A DNA stretch of 32,958 nt. It comes from Scedosporium boydii (taxonomy: Eukaryota; Ascomycota; Sordariomycetes; Microascales; Microascaceae). The position numbers and the translations under genes were made by a program. The notes under the pieces are model-generated. The model was given only the letters and a program-made list of their open reading frames with translations, was not told where the DNA came from and searched no databases. The stretch covers positions 1 to 32,958 of the forward strand of contig NJFT01000332.1 in assembly GCA_002221725.1 (NCBI GenBank). Reading direction: 5' to 3'. Every line of letters starts with the position of its first letter. Positions within the stretch are counted from its first letter, which is position 1. Of this stretch, positions 1 to 8,878 are shown in pieces.

Positions 1-81
1 TTCTTCCTCTTCTTCCTCTTCTTCCTCTTCTTCCTCTTCTTCCTCTTCTTCCTCTTCTTCCTCTTCTTCCTCTTCTTCCTC
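1..81. repeat. Perfect 9-bp tandem repeat, 9 copies
   Basis: The unit ttcttcctc is repeated nine times without error from base 1, then decays into related TTC/CTC triplets up to about base 190. Read on the minus strand each unit is GAG GAA GAA, so every copy adds three Glu codons to the partial gene and slippage keeps the frame. The array touches the window edge, so its true length is unknown. Confidence 0.95.
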
Positions 82-417
82 TTCTTCTTCATCTTCGTCA
101 TCTTCTTCCTCTTCTTCTCCATCATCTTCATTTTCCTCTCCTTCCTCTTCTTCTCCTTCCTCTTTTTCTTCTTTTTCGTCTTCTTTTGATGCTGAGGATT
201 TATCCGGTTGGGTTTCCATACCACCACCTCCGATAACAGCGCTGAATACTACGCTGTATGGTTGACCAAAGTTATTTGGACTCGCCGTATGTTCCTGTGT
301 TCTTGAGCTGTGGCCGCTCTCCATGTCTTGGCCTTCCACACGAACTCTTTTTGATGGCGGAAGAGGACTCGCGCTCGCATCTGTTGCAGAAATAGAGGCT
401 CTTCGCTTCAGTGTCAT
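1..417 (-). CDS. Unidentified acidic protein, N-terminal 139 codons (runs off left edge)
   Basis: An open frame starts at ATG 417-415, just after an in-frame TAG two codons upstream, and stays open to base 1 (139 codons). It begins MTLKRRASISATDAS, then has a basic patch PPSKRVRVEG that resembles a nuclear localisation signal, then a stretch with NNFGQPYSVVFSAVIGGGG. About 70 residues of almost pure Glu/Asp with a few Lys/Gly follow. The ordinary composition of the first 70 residues and the frame-preserving 9-bp repeat argue for real coding sequence. A basic NLS-like segment followed by a long acidic tract is common in nuclear and chromatin proteins, but I do not recognise the family. The C-terminal part, which should carry the defining domain, lies outside the window. 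A spliced upstream exon cannot be excluded. Confidence 0.6.
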   Translation of the reverse strand, partial: MTLKRRASISATDASASPLPPSKRVRVEGQDMESGHSSRTQEHTASPNNFGQPYSVVFSAVIGGGGMETQPDKSSASKEDEKEEKEEGEEEEGEENEDDGEEEEEDDEDEEEEEEEEEEEEEEEEEEEEEEEEEEEEEE

Positions 418-890
418 CCGCTATTGTCTTGATATTCAGGCGTGCCTCGCTCTTGGTTTTGGGATGGTGCAAGAATCTCTGCGATATTACTCTGTTGGCC
501 TAGATCTGTGACCTAGGTGGTGAGATTGGGTGTAGGATGCCGTTTACTTTTGGAACACGCCTTGCTAGGGTGACGTGGAAATAGAAATACCCATCGTGAA
601 ATCCTCTTTTGTCCGGAACTGGGGAAGGATTGTAATGCAGGCTGGGAATGACAACTTGACTGGAATGCAGAAATCGACTCGATACTTCAGAATTGAACAA
701 TCGATTCACCCATCAGGGATCCGTGAATTTATGAATTGTGTCTGTTTATGGCCTATTTGCTGGACTTCGTGGTTTATTTCTTGATCAACATGTTCCAGTC
801 TACATCAAGTAGAAGTCCAACCGCTCCGGCCAAGATGCAAGTAGGCTCGACCGATACCTTCTCGTGGAAGCCCCTCACCCTCGCAACCCC
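418..890. other. Intergenic, promoter side of the acidic-protein gene
   Basis: The stretch lies between the start of the partial acidic-protein gene and the stop of the short-chain dehydrogenase, both on the minus strand. Only short frames without family likeness occur here. It presumably holds the promoter of the first gene and the 3' end of the second; no clear TATA element or RNA gene was seen. Confidence 0.6.
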
Positions 891-1815
891 TTACCGGGTG
901 GTGTATCCACCATTGGCAAAGATTGTCTGACCAGTTATCCACTGGCCCTCGGTACACAAGAACTTGACAATAGGAGCAATGTCTTCAACCTCCGTCAAGC
1001 GGCCTCCCATTCCCTGGCTCTTGTGGTACGCCACGGCCTCCTCTGATTCTTGGGGATAGAAGAATGCTGAAGTGTCCGAGAATGTTAGCCCAACCGGCCA
1101 ATGATGTTGAAGTAGACGGCATGGGAAACAAAGAGCAAAAGAACTAAAGCACTTACGAGTGTCCATGGGACCCGGGGCAATGGCATTCACGCTGATTTTG
1201 CGACTCTGAAGCTCCTTGGCCACGCCCCTTGTGAAATGTTCAACTGGGGCTTTCGAACCGGCATAGGATGTGTAAAACCCGGTAAAGGCAGCTAAGAGTG
1301 AAGTAACAATGGTGATCAACTTGCCACCATCCGAGACGTTCTTGGCTCCGGCTTGGAGAATGAAGAACGCAGCCTTGGAATTGACCCTAAAATTCCACCG
1401 GTCCCACCGAAAAATCAATGTCATTGTCCATAACGACTCCGGGAACGGCACGGCGGCATGAAACTTACGCAAACATCTCATCGTACTCGGCCTCAGAAAT
1501 CTCCGTAATAGGCTTCTTCAAGACCTTGCCCACAGTGTTAACGACGATATCCACCCCCCCAAAGTCTTTCAGCACAGCCGCGAACAAGCCATCGACTGCG
1601 GCTTTCGTGGTCAGGTCGCCCTGGTACAGAGCGACCTTGGACTTGGGAGATGACTTTTGAAGCTCGGCTTTCAGCTTGTCGCCGTCGACCTTGGAACCTT
1701 GGCTGTTGTAGTGTAGAGCGAGGTGAGCTCCCTGGCCGGCAAGCTGGCGGGCGATTTCGGCACCGAGGTTCTTCGTGCCGCCGGTGATGAGAGCTACTTT
1801 TCCGGTGAGAGACAT
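891..1815 (-). CDS. Short-chain dehydrogenase/reductase (SDR), 250 aa
   Basis: Three exons: 1815-1469, 1386-1157 and 1066-891. The introns, 1387-1468 and 1067-1156, both start GTAAGT. Splicing restores MFAVNSKAAFF at the first junction and GPMDTPFFYPQE at the second, both typical of classical SDRs. The protein has the cofactor motif TGGTKNLG at residues 11-18, an NTVG segment in place of the usual NNAG, catalytic Ser145 (or the adjacent Thr144), Tyr157 and Lys161 (YAGSK), and the GPMDT loop. It should be a soluble NAD(P)H-dependent oxidoreductase. The substrate cannot be told from sequence; 3-oxoacyl-reductase-like and polyol or ketone reductases share this form. The length is normal for the family. 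It stands alone, with no biosynthetic neighbours. The start has a plausible context (acaATGtct). Confidence 0.92.
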
Positions 1816-2686
1816 TGTTTGGGTGGCCGAAGGAATATTTAGAGTGTAAGTAGAGGAGAACAGCGATTTGGAAAGTGTATTGATAAGACTTCAGACGTAA
1901 ACTCTCTCTAAAGGAAAAAAATTACTGGTAGCGGATTTACAGGGAACGTCGCCGGCGAGGTAGGCCTCGTCAATGCTTGGTATTTATATGGAAGCTCTGT
2001 TGATGGTCTAGTCTGTTTGGCTGAAGCCAATGTGCTTTTTCCACACTAGGTAAACGGGGATAGCGGTGTTCCTCCACTTTCGCGGACAGTATTGAAAAAA
2101 AGCACGCAATGGCATGCGTAAGAGAGTGCGCTGGCTAAGCTGAAACCCGCATAGTGGCGTCAAGAGTTGGGTAAGGACGGTATTCATTGGGTCAACTCAT
2201 CATGAAGAGGATGACATAGACTCGGCTTCGGTGCCGGAGACATAGCTCGTGCATATCTGCGTCGACGCACATGTGTCGATCTAAGTTGGAGAGTGAGGGG
2301 GGGGGGGAGGACGAGTGATCTACAGAGTCGGTGGATGATGTCTAGGGCAGTTTAGAGCCTGCCGCGGAGATTTGGGCCATGTTGGCGAAATGGATCCAGA
2401 TGTCCCTATGATGCCAATGAAAGGAGCCGTTGAGCCCAAGAGGACAACTGCTCGAAGCCTGCGCCATGTCTTAAAACTCTAATCATCGTTTGCAGTAACA
2501 CCGCACCTCATCGATTAATTATGGGTAAGAAGCTACACTTAGCTCACTCCTATCAAAGTGCCTTTGTAGAGTTCACTGGTATGAGACACACCGAAGCAGA
2601 CTGTCTCAGAAATAGACGGTTACAAGACCAGAACAGGCATCATGAAGCATCACTCAGAAACATACAAACATCCCGCACCGTTTGTC
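1816..2686. other. Intergenic, SDR promoter and 3' flank of next gene
   Basis: No frame here resembles a protein family. It contains the TATA-like box of the SDR gene and a run of 11 G at 2297-2307. The remaining sequence is unremarkable; ORFs at its right end are shadows of the 2687-3641 gene. Confidence 0.6.
1981..1988 (-). promoter_or_regulatory. TATA-like box upstream of the SDR gene
   Basis: On the minus strand the sequence reads TATAAATA, about 165-175 bp upstream of the SDR start codon. This is a plausible distance for a fungal TATA box with a leader of around 100-130 nt. The call rests on sequence and position only. Confidence 0.45.
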
Positions 2687-3641
2687 TCATTTCTTCCACT
2701 CGTTCAGAGTTTTGCGCCCAATCCTGACAAGATCCTCGTTCTCCAACGGATCCTTCTCAATCCCATCTATGATCTGGCTCAGCATCGTCGCGGCGATCTC
2801 GTCAACGCCGACGGTCTTGGCTAGATGGAGAGTCCCAAACACGTTCATGATGGACTTGATGACACTCGCGTGAGTCGGGCCAATGTATGACGGCTTAACC
2901 ACGGTAGCTTCGATCTCACCGTTGCTGTCGGCGGCGTACTTGATTACGGCTCTCTCAACCTCTCCCTATTTGATTCCATAGTCAGATAACTTGGAAAGAC
3001 CTTTTGAAGTATTTCGAGGAGTAAAGCTATTGGGGAAACCGGGCTATCCAATCTTACCCTCAACCGAAAATAATCTCCCATGAAAGGTTGCCATTTGTTT
3101 GGGTCTCGCGAAATCGGAGCGCCACTGACGTAGACGAAGCGGAAGGGTTTCGCTGGACCAGCTTCATGGATTGCCTTGATGCCGCTCACGGTGTAATCGA
3201 GACAAATTCGCCGAGCGTCCGCCTTGCTCTGGCTGAGAAGCTTGTTCGGGACAAGGCCGATGGTCCTGTGGTCAAGGATAAGAATGGGGATTAGACTCGG
3301 CATAATATTTTGAGACCCATCATGGAAAATATGCCTGGTAACTCGCTCGCCGCCACTCCGATCGTGGCCGAACGAGGCGAGCTCGATTGCTGCTCTGCCA
3401 CTCACTGCTGTACTCACCAGATACACCCGCTTGCACCAGCGAGCTCCTTCTTGTCTTCTTCGGAATAGTTTCCAAAATCCTTCAGAACCAGGTTTTTGAA
3501 TTTCGAGGCATCCGAGCCTTCGGGCGCATTGATGGGTCTTCGGCTTAGAGCGACGACGGAGGTGATCTCGGGCCTGGCCAGGCTCTGGCGCACGACCTCA
3601 GTGCCGACGAAGCCGCTGGCGCCACCAACGACGATTTTCAT
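2687..3641 (-). CDS. NAD(P)-binding Rossmann protein (epimerase/NmrA-like), 236 aa
   Basis: Three exons: 3641-3418, 3265-3058 and 2965-2687. The introns, 3266-3417 and 2966-3057, start GTGAGT and GTAAGA. Phases add up exactly and give 236 residues. The start MKIVVGGASGFVG carries a GxxGxxG nucleotide-binding turn at residues 7-13. Downstream are AGPAKPFRFVYVSG, the joined segment DYFRLRGEVERAV created by splicing, VVKPSYIGP and a C-terminal NEDLVRIGRK. This layout matches a fungal group usually annotated as nucleoside-diphosphate-sugar epimerase or NAD(P)-binding protein, related to extended SDRs and HTATIP2/NmrA-like proteins. The classical YxxxK pair is not evident, so it may be a redox sensor or an atypical reductase. 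It lies tandem to the SDR on the same strand, but 0.9 kb apart. Confidence 0.88.
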
Positions 3642-4628
3642 TGCCTTAAAAGCACGAGGCGCTACGTTTGTAGATAGGATCCTATTATCTAGATGTCTTG
3701 GGGCCCATGAGTCGACAGCATAAGCGCGTCGTTCGCAGTCGGGGCAACGACAGTGGTGGGGACAAGAATATGATCCGGCCTGGTTCTGCCTCCCCCCGCT
3801 TCGAAGGGTGAAGGGTGGCACTGATCATGAACGGGGTCGGGGTATTTATGCAAATGATACCTTTGTATGTTCCTCCTTCGTATTTGGACGGCAACGATAC
3901 CGCATGCAATCAACATGAACAACAGCAAAATGCTACTACCACCACCACCACCACCACCACCACCACCACCGGGATTGTACTCCGAAGGACCTGGTCTCGC
4001 AATCTCCCGCCTTTCAAAGATTTAATAATGTTCGCCACATTGTACTTTGAAACTGGTTCTTCAGCCGTTTGTTCGTCAAGGCAGCTCGCCTATTCATTGT
4101 TCCCAAGTAAATCCGAAATCCTCCATCTACCAATCGATATCTGGTTCAACTCCTTTGCAAGTTGTAGCAGCTGGCGGGCTTTTCGCTGTGGATGGAGCTG
4201 GGCCGCATCGGATTGAACCATGAGCCCACGGAGCGTTGTAATGTGGAGGGAGCACGGGTCAATTCGATAATTGGGCTGAGGGGAGCTGAATGTTTCTGGA
4301 TTGCTGAAATCCCATGAAGCCATACAAAGAAAGGTATGCAATCCTCAGGAAATGCCCGTCACCAATGTCATAGTATATGGAGACATTGAACGAATTGACA
4401 GTTTTACTTCATCAAATGACATTTGAATATTTTGAATCTTGTCAACTTGCTCGACTCGTTTATGAGTGAAGCGAGTGTTGCAAGACCATTGATGGATGGA
4501 AAGCTGAGAGTAACCTGGGTGTTAGGAGAGGAGTCTTTCTGAGGTCTGTAGAGTATTCTCGGGAGTATTTCTTAGAAGGGTTTCTGTGAATATGAGGCGG
4601 GAAGAAGGAGGGAATAAAAAAAAAATTG
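3642..4628. other. Intergenic, between Rossmann-protein promoter and tRNA-Trp
   Basis: The stretch holds the (ACC)11 microsatellite and the upstream region of the minus-strand Rossmann-protein gene. The two longer frames here (3815-4216 plus, 4090-4341 minus) show no family likeness and overlap the simple repeat or each other. An A-rich stretch lies immediately downstream of the tRNA at 4614-4626; on the minus strand this is a T-run, consistent with an RNA polymerase III terminator. Confidence 0.6.
3938..3970. repeat. (ACC)11 trinucleotide microsatellite
   Basis: Eleven perfect ACC units about 300 bp upstream of the 2687-3641 gene. They create a poly-Thr run in a spurious plus-strand frame. 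No gene is supported around them, so this is most likely an intergenic microsatellite. Confidence 0.95.
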
Positions 4629-4733
4629 TGAACCCAGAGCGATTTGAACGCTCAACCTTCTGGAACCTCCGCAGGAGATTGGACACTCCAACTTTTGCTG
4701 GAATCAGACGCGCTACCGTTGCGCCATGGATCC
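4629..4733 (-). tRNA. tRNA-Trp (anticodon CCA) with 33-nt intron
   Basis: The minus strand folds as a tRNA. The acceptor stem is GGATCCA/TGGGTTC with discriminator A (two G-U pairs). The D arm is GCGC-loop-GCGC, and the T arm is GAGCG/CGCTC around TTCAAAT. The anticodon CCA at 4701-4699 sits in a TTCCAG loop. An intron of about 33 nt (4697-4665) follows position 37, the usual site for eukaryotic nuclear tRNA introns, and contains TTGGA able to pair with the anticodon, as expected for tRNA endonuclease recognition. The innermost anticodon-stem pair would be A31-C39, a mismatch in the mature form. A T-run just past the 3' end suits Pol III termination. Confidence 0.9.
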
Positions 4734-5157
4734 GCTGATGTCTTAACTTCCCGATTAAAGTGGATTAAGGCGCAATGAGGCCAATTCGTCAACTGCACTG
4801 ACGCACTGACACCGCCCTGGCGCTGCTGGTGAATTAACCCCTGCAGCATGGAGGGCTTTGCCTTCCTTTGCCTTGGCAATTGGACTTTTAGTGTATGAAG
4901 AATACTTCGTACTGAGCCCCGATTGCAACGTCGCGACATGGCTGATCCTTGTCATTTCCCCTCTGCCGTCTGGACGTCTGGACGTCTGGACAAGCGTTCC
5001 TCCGATTCTGACATGTAGGGCTGTACGAAGATATTAGGATTGATCCCAATCGATATTTTTCTTGGCAGGAAATCAGATAAGAATCGGCGAGTCCCCCTTT
5101 TTATCGTGGACTCGCATTTGAGATGTGCATCAACTCGACCAGCAGAACAACACCAAA
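4734..5157. other. Shared upstream region of tRNA-Trp and the membrane-protein gene
   Basis: The tRNA is transcribed leftwards and the next gene rightwards, so this 424-bp stretch is a divergent promoter region. It contains the 8-bp tandem triplet and one copy of the TACTTCGTA motif at 4903-4911. No coding frame is supported. Confidence 0.6.
4968..4991. repeat. Three tandem copies of an 8-bp unit
   Basis: The unit gtctggac is repeated three times without change in the region upstream of the 5158-6074 gene, about 170-190 bp before its start codon. It could be a small slippage product or a multimerised binding site. Nothing else supports a function. Confidence 0.85.
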
Positions 5158-6074
5158 ATGGCACCTTCGCAACCCCTCCTACATCTTGCCATCTCTTTTC
5201 TCCTCCTCTCTTCAACAGCCGCCAAAACAGTCACCGAGATTTCCTCCGACTCTCGGACAAACACTGGACCCCTGACGACCACTTTCACGCCACCGTCATC
5301 ATGCATGGACATTCGCACCTCCGCATCCTCGGGAAGGTATCCCTCTCTCGAAGTCGGCTGCCAAGGTCCTGCTGGCAACGAGTGCTGTCCCAAAGGTTGG
5401 GCCTCGAACCGCTACTTTAGCCCGGGTGTTTGCCCGTCTGGATATCAGGCCTGCACACTGCCGACTACGAGGCAACGAGAGGAGACGACGAATCTGTGCT
5501 GTCCGAGGTATTTATATTTTTATTCTCAACTCAAATCAATAGCAGCTGCTTTCCCCCCGGATCGCGCTCCTTGGTCTCTTCTGGACAATGATCCAATATC
5601 CAATGCAAGGAGAAAAGTGACTCCGGACTAACACCTCCGCCCAGCGACTTCGACTGTCCAACCCTCGTCGACCGCAACCCAGAATGCAGTTCCCTCTTAA
5701 ACACCCCCGTCGAAACCGAATACACCTACAAAACCGAAGCCTTCCCCGTGACAATTCGCTCCGTCATCGCAACCCCGATTCAAATCCGCTTCAAGGCGAC
5801 GGACTCCTCCGTCGTCCCCATCCCCACTGACTCCTTCAACCTGCCGCCCGTCCGAAAGGGCCTTAGCACCGGTGCGAAAGTCGGCATCGGAGTCGGCGTG
5901 GGCGTGGGTGCCGTGGCCATTTTGATCGCGGTTGTCTGGTTTATTCGCGTCAAGGGGAAGCAGGGACAGGCGAGTGAGGGCGGGCAGGAGAGGCCGCAGC
6001 AGGAGGCTATGTTATTGGGGACCCTGCCACCACAGCAGGGAGAAGAGAGACCGCCGCCTTATTCGAAGGCGTAG
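5158..6074 (+). CDS. Single-pass membrane protein, Cys-rich ectodomain and PPPY tail, 259 aa
   Basis: Two exons, 5158-5507 and 5645-6074, joined as CCPSDFDC; the 137-bp intron runs GTATTT..CCCAG. The ATG at 5158 is in a strong fungal context (ccaaaATGgc); an ATG 33 bases upstream is less likely. The product has a signal peptide (about residues 1-23), an ectodomain with paired cysteines (ECCPKGW, LCCPSDFDC), one Gly/Val-rich transmembrane helix at about 196-219, a basic stop-transfer patch and a short cytosolic tail ending RPPPYSKA. PPPY fits the PPxY motif bound by WW domains of Rsp5/Nedd4-type ubiquitin ligases, so ubiquitin-driven turnover is a reasonable inference. This architecture is widespread in Pezizomycotina as hypothetical proteins; I do not know a function. 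A cell-wall or surface sensor role is possible. Confidence 0.85.
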
Positions 6075-6384
6075 AGGGACGGTTCTTCTTGGGTTCTGGC
6101 GAGTGTATTTTCTGTACTTTTACAAATGTTTTTGATACCCATTTTTTGCACTACCTGTTAGCTCATCTCATCATGGATGGCCGCACTTGGTCCTTTTTGG
6201 AAGCAAATCGCTGAAGTCATTAAGTCATCTACGAAATCGTACAACTCATACTGGTAAGAAGAACCTGTAATGCATCGCCAACATGCACATACAACAGCCC
6301 ACCACCACTTTTCCCTTCTTCAAAGGACAACAACGGACGCCACCAATACAACCTAACCCTTCCCCCACCTTTTATCCCCCAAAA
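6075..6384. other. Convergent 3' intergenic region
   Basis: About 310 bp between the stop codons of the PPPY membrane protein (+) and the sugar transporter (-). It should hold two facing 3' UTRs. No coding or RNA feature was recognised. Confidence 0.6.
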
Positions 6385-8306
6385 CTACGCCTTATATTCA
6401 ACGCCCGGCATGTCGCTAGACCTTGTCTTATCCTGCGCCTCGAGAATTCCATTTTCCGAACCACTCCCCGCTCCTCCCGTTTCGGACTCGCCCTCCTTGA
6501 GAAGACGAGTGATGTAGCCTGGGGGAACCCAACTTCGCGACTTCCAGGGCTTGACACCGGGCTGGCTGTACATGAGGTCGACGTTCTCGAGGCTGAGGGA
6601 GACGGACTCGTAGAGGAAGAACCAGACGACGAGGGCGCCGACTAGGTTCATGCCGACGAAGACGTATCCGTAGGCGTAGGAGATGCCGTCGGTGGCGAGA
6701 GGGGTGAGGAATGAGATCATGACTGCGAGGGCTTTGTTAGTTTTGAAATAAAACTCTGGGATTGCTTTGGGGTTATGAGCGGACGTACAATTTCCAAGCC
6801 AGTTGAAGGACGTTGCGAGGGACGCCTGCTTGGCGCGAGTTCGTAGGGGGAAAGTCTCGCCGATGACGACCCAGCAGATGGGGCCCCAGGTGCTAGGAAA
6901 AGAAGCATGGAATGTTAGCAATGGAAGTCCTTCAGTACTGTACTATTGCGGCTCTCCAGAAAAAAGGGAACTTACCAAGCGAAAGAGGCAATAAACATAG
7001 AGGCGGAAACAATCATGACAATGCCCGACGCCGAATTATTCTCGGGGTTGAGTGCGGTTCCCATGGACGCAAAAACGGTCAACCACACGGCCTGCCAGAT
7101 AGCACCGATGAACAACGGCCACCGCCGTCCGAATTTCTCGACAACGTACAGTCCGAAGAAGGTCATGCCGACGTTGATGGCTCCCAGAATGAGCTGCGTC
7201 CGGATGGGGTCATCGATGCCGGCCGATTGGAAGATGGTCGCACCGTAGTAGAAGAAGTAGTTGACGCCAGTCCACTGCTGCAAGAAGTGCAACGAGACAC
7301 CCAAAAACGTTCGGTATACCTGCTTCGGGATCCCGTTCGCCCTCGGAATGATGCACTCCTTCCACCCGCCGACACCGACAGCCTTTTCCTTCTCGAGAAT
7401 GTCCCGCATCTCCTGGAAATCAGCCTCGACAAGCTCGTTGTGCGGGTCGTGCTTCAGACCCCGGAGCCTAGCCAGAGACATGCGCGCCGCGTCCCAGTCC
7501 GACCGAGCGGCAAGCCATCTAGGCGACTCGGGCACGGCGAGGATTCCGATACCGAGGGGGAGGGAGAAGACCATGCCGAGGCCGATGACGACGCGCCATG
7601 ACGCGGAGGAATCTTGAATCTCACGCATGCCGTAGTTGACGCAGTTGGAAACAAGGATGCCGAGGGTGATCATGAGCTGGTAGGAGGCGACGACGGCGCC
7701 GCGGATCTGGCGCGGGGCGCACTCGGATTGAAACATGGGGACGCCGACGGAGAGGTTGCCGATGCCCAGACCGGTGACGAAGCGGCCCATCATGATGTGG
7801 ACCCAGCTTTCCATGGCGGTTATTTGGATGACGGATCCGATGAGGAAGATGATGACGCCAAAGCTCAGGCTCTTTCGACGACCGAACCAGTCGGCGGTAC
7901 TAGAATGGAGTTAGCTATTGGTTGCTATGGAACAGTCTTGCCGTTTAAACAGTACGTACTAAGATGAGGTAAGAGATCCGACCAAGGTACCGATGCTCAT
8001 AAGGGAGACGACGAGTGACTCGATGATGGGCTTGAACTCCTTCGTGCCATCGGGCTGGTGCTGTCCAAATCGGTGGATAAAGTCGCTGAAGAGCAAGATG
8101 CCAGAAATCTGGCCGGTATCGTAGCCGAAGAGGAAGCCTCCGATAGAGGAGATGATTCCGAGGAGGATGGCCTCCATGCCGCAGTCGGCACCATTGATGC
8201 GGATTTTTCTGAAACATGTTAGCAAAGCACCCTGTTAAGAAAAAGCAACATCGGGAGGAAGATCTGATAAGAAAATCTGTCAAAGTGCCTACCTTTGCCC
8301 AAGCAT
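6385..8306 (-). CDS. MFS sugar (hexose-type) transporter, 542 aa
   Basis: Five exons: 8306-8293 (14 nt), 8208-7960, 7899-6976, 6892-6789 and 6722-6385. All junctions keep frame and restore the family sequence: MLGQRKIRING at the start, SSYTADWFGRRKS, SFACTWGPICW and NWLGNFMISF. Family hallmarks are GGFLFGYDTG in helix 1, the loop motif DWFGRRKS, VPESPRWL after helix 6, QQWTGVNYFFYYG in helix 7 and EKFGRR. Twelve transmembrane helices are expected, in the plasma membrane. Members are proton-linked or facilitative sugar carriers; the exact sugar (glucose, xylose, other) cannot be read from motifs. The hydrophilic Ser/Gly tail after YITRLLKEG is of usual length. CreA-like sites upstream suggest carbon catabolite repression. 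Confidence 0.95.
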
Positions 8307-8423
8307 TGTGAAAGAGAAGATGCGGCCCGCTGTTCAGGTCGAGCTTAAGGCTTGTATAACAGAAGGGAAAACAGGTCGGTGAACCTCAAGGGAACCTGGG
8401 AGGATATCGACACGCGACAGCAT

Positions 8424-8563
8424 CCGGGGGCAGCACCGAGTTTAATAACCCCCCGGGGTTTCCAGAATCCTGGGGTAACGGATAAAGAATTTCGTCCTCT
8501 ATTTCCGCCATGCTCCGTGATGTAAGTGGCCTCCCCCACAGATCGTGATGTAATCTCCTGGGG
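8424..8563 (-). promoter_or_regulatory. Cluster of CreA-like sites upstream of the sugar transporter
   Basis: Six hexamers fitting the CreA consensus SYGGRG lie 118-257 bp upstream of the transporter ATG: CCGGGG at 8424-8429, a palindromic pair in AACCCCCCGGGGTT at 8447-8460, CTGGGG at 8470-8475, CCCCAC (GTGGGG on minus) at 8534-8539 and CTGGGG at 8558-8563. Random expectation in 140 bp, both strands, is about 0.5. CreA commonly needs closely spaced pairs, as seen here. Binding itself is inferred. Confidence 0.5.
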
Positions 8564-8845
8564 AAGGCGTGAAAACCGGCTGGAAGCAGAGGCAATCCGA
8601 AGAAGGGAGGGCCAAAGGCGAGTCCACTTCGTCGAAAAGGGCCGATCTTGTTAGTCGGAGTGGAAAAGAGAACCACGATCGTCTCCACTGAGGCTTCGGG
8701 GGACCCACGGGGTCATGCGTCTCTGTTCGGACCCTCCGCGTTCTCATGTGGAGGTTAAGAGCTGATTTTTCTCTGAATCAAGCTTCTACTACGAGGCACT
8801 TAATGTGTCTTACTTCGTAGTCCGTTTTCTTTTTCGTTTTCTTCT

Positions 8846-8878
8846 TTCTTCTTCTTCTTCTTCTTCTTCTTCTTCTTC
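8846..8878. repeat. (TTC)11 trinucleotide microsatellite
   Basis: Eleven perfect TTC units in non-coding DNA about 540 bp upstream of the sugar transporter, embedded in a longer pyrimidine-rich stretch (8821-8878). Confidence 0.95.

Noticed and set aside
3815..4216. 133-codon plus frame with a poly-Thr run
   Set aside because: The Thr run is the (ACC)11 microsatellite; the flanks show no protein likeness.
7614..7967. Acidic plus-strand frame across the sugar transporter
   Set aside because: It is a shadow of transporter exon 3 and intron 2; its repetitive Asp/Gly content reflects the reverse complement of conserved helices.
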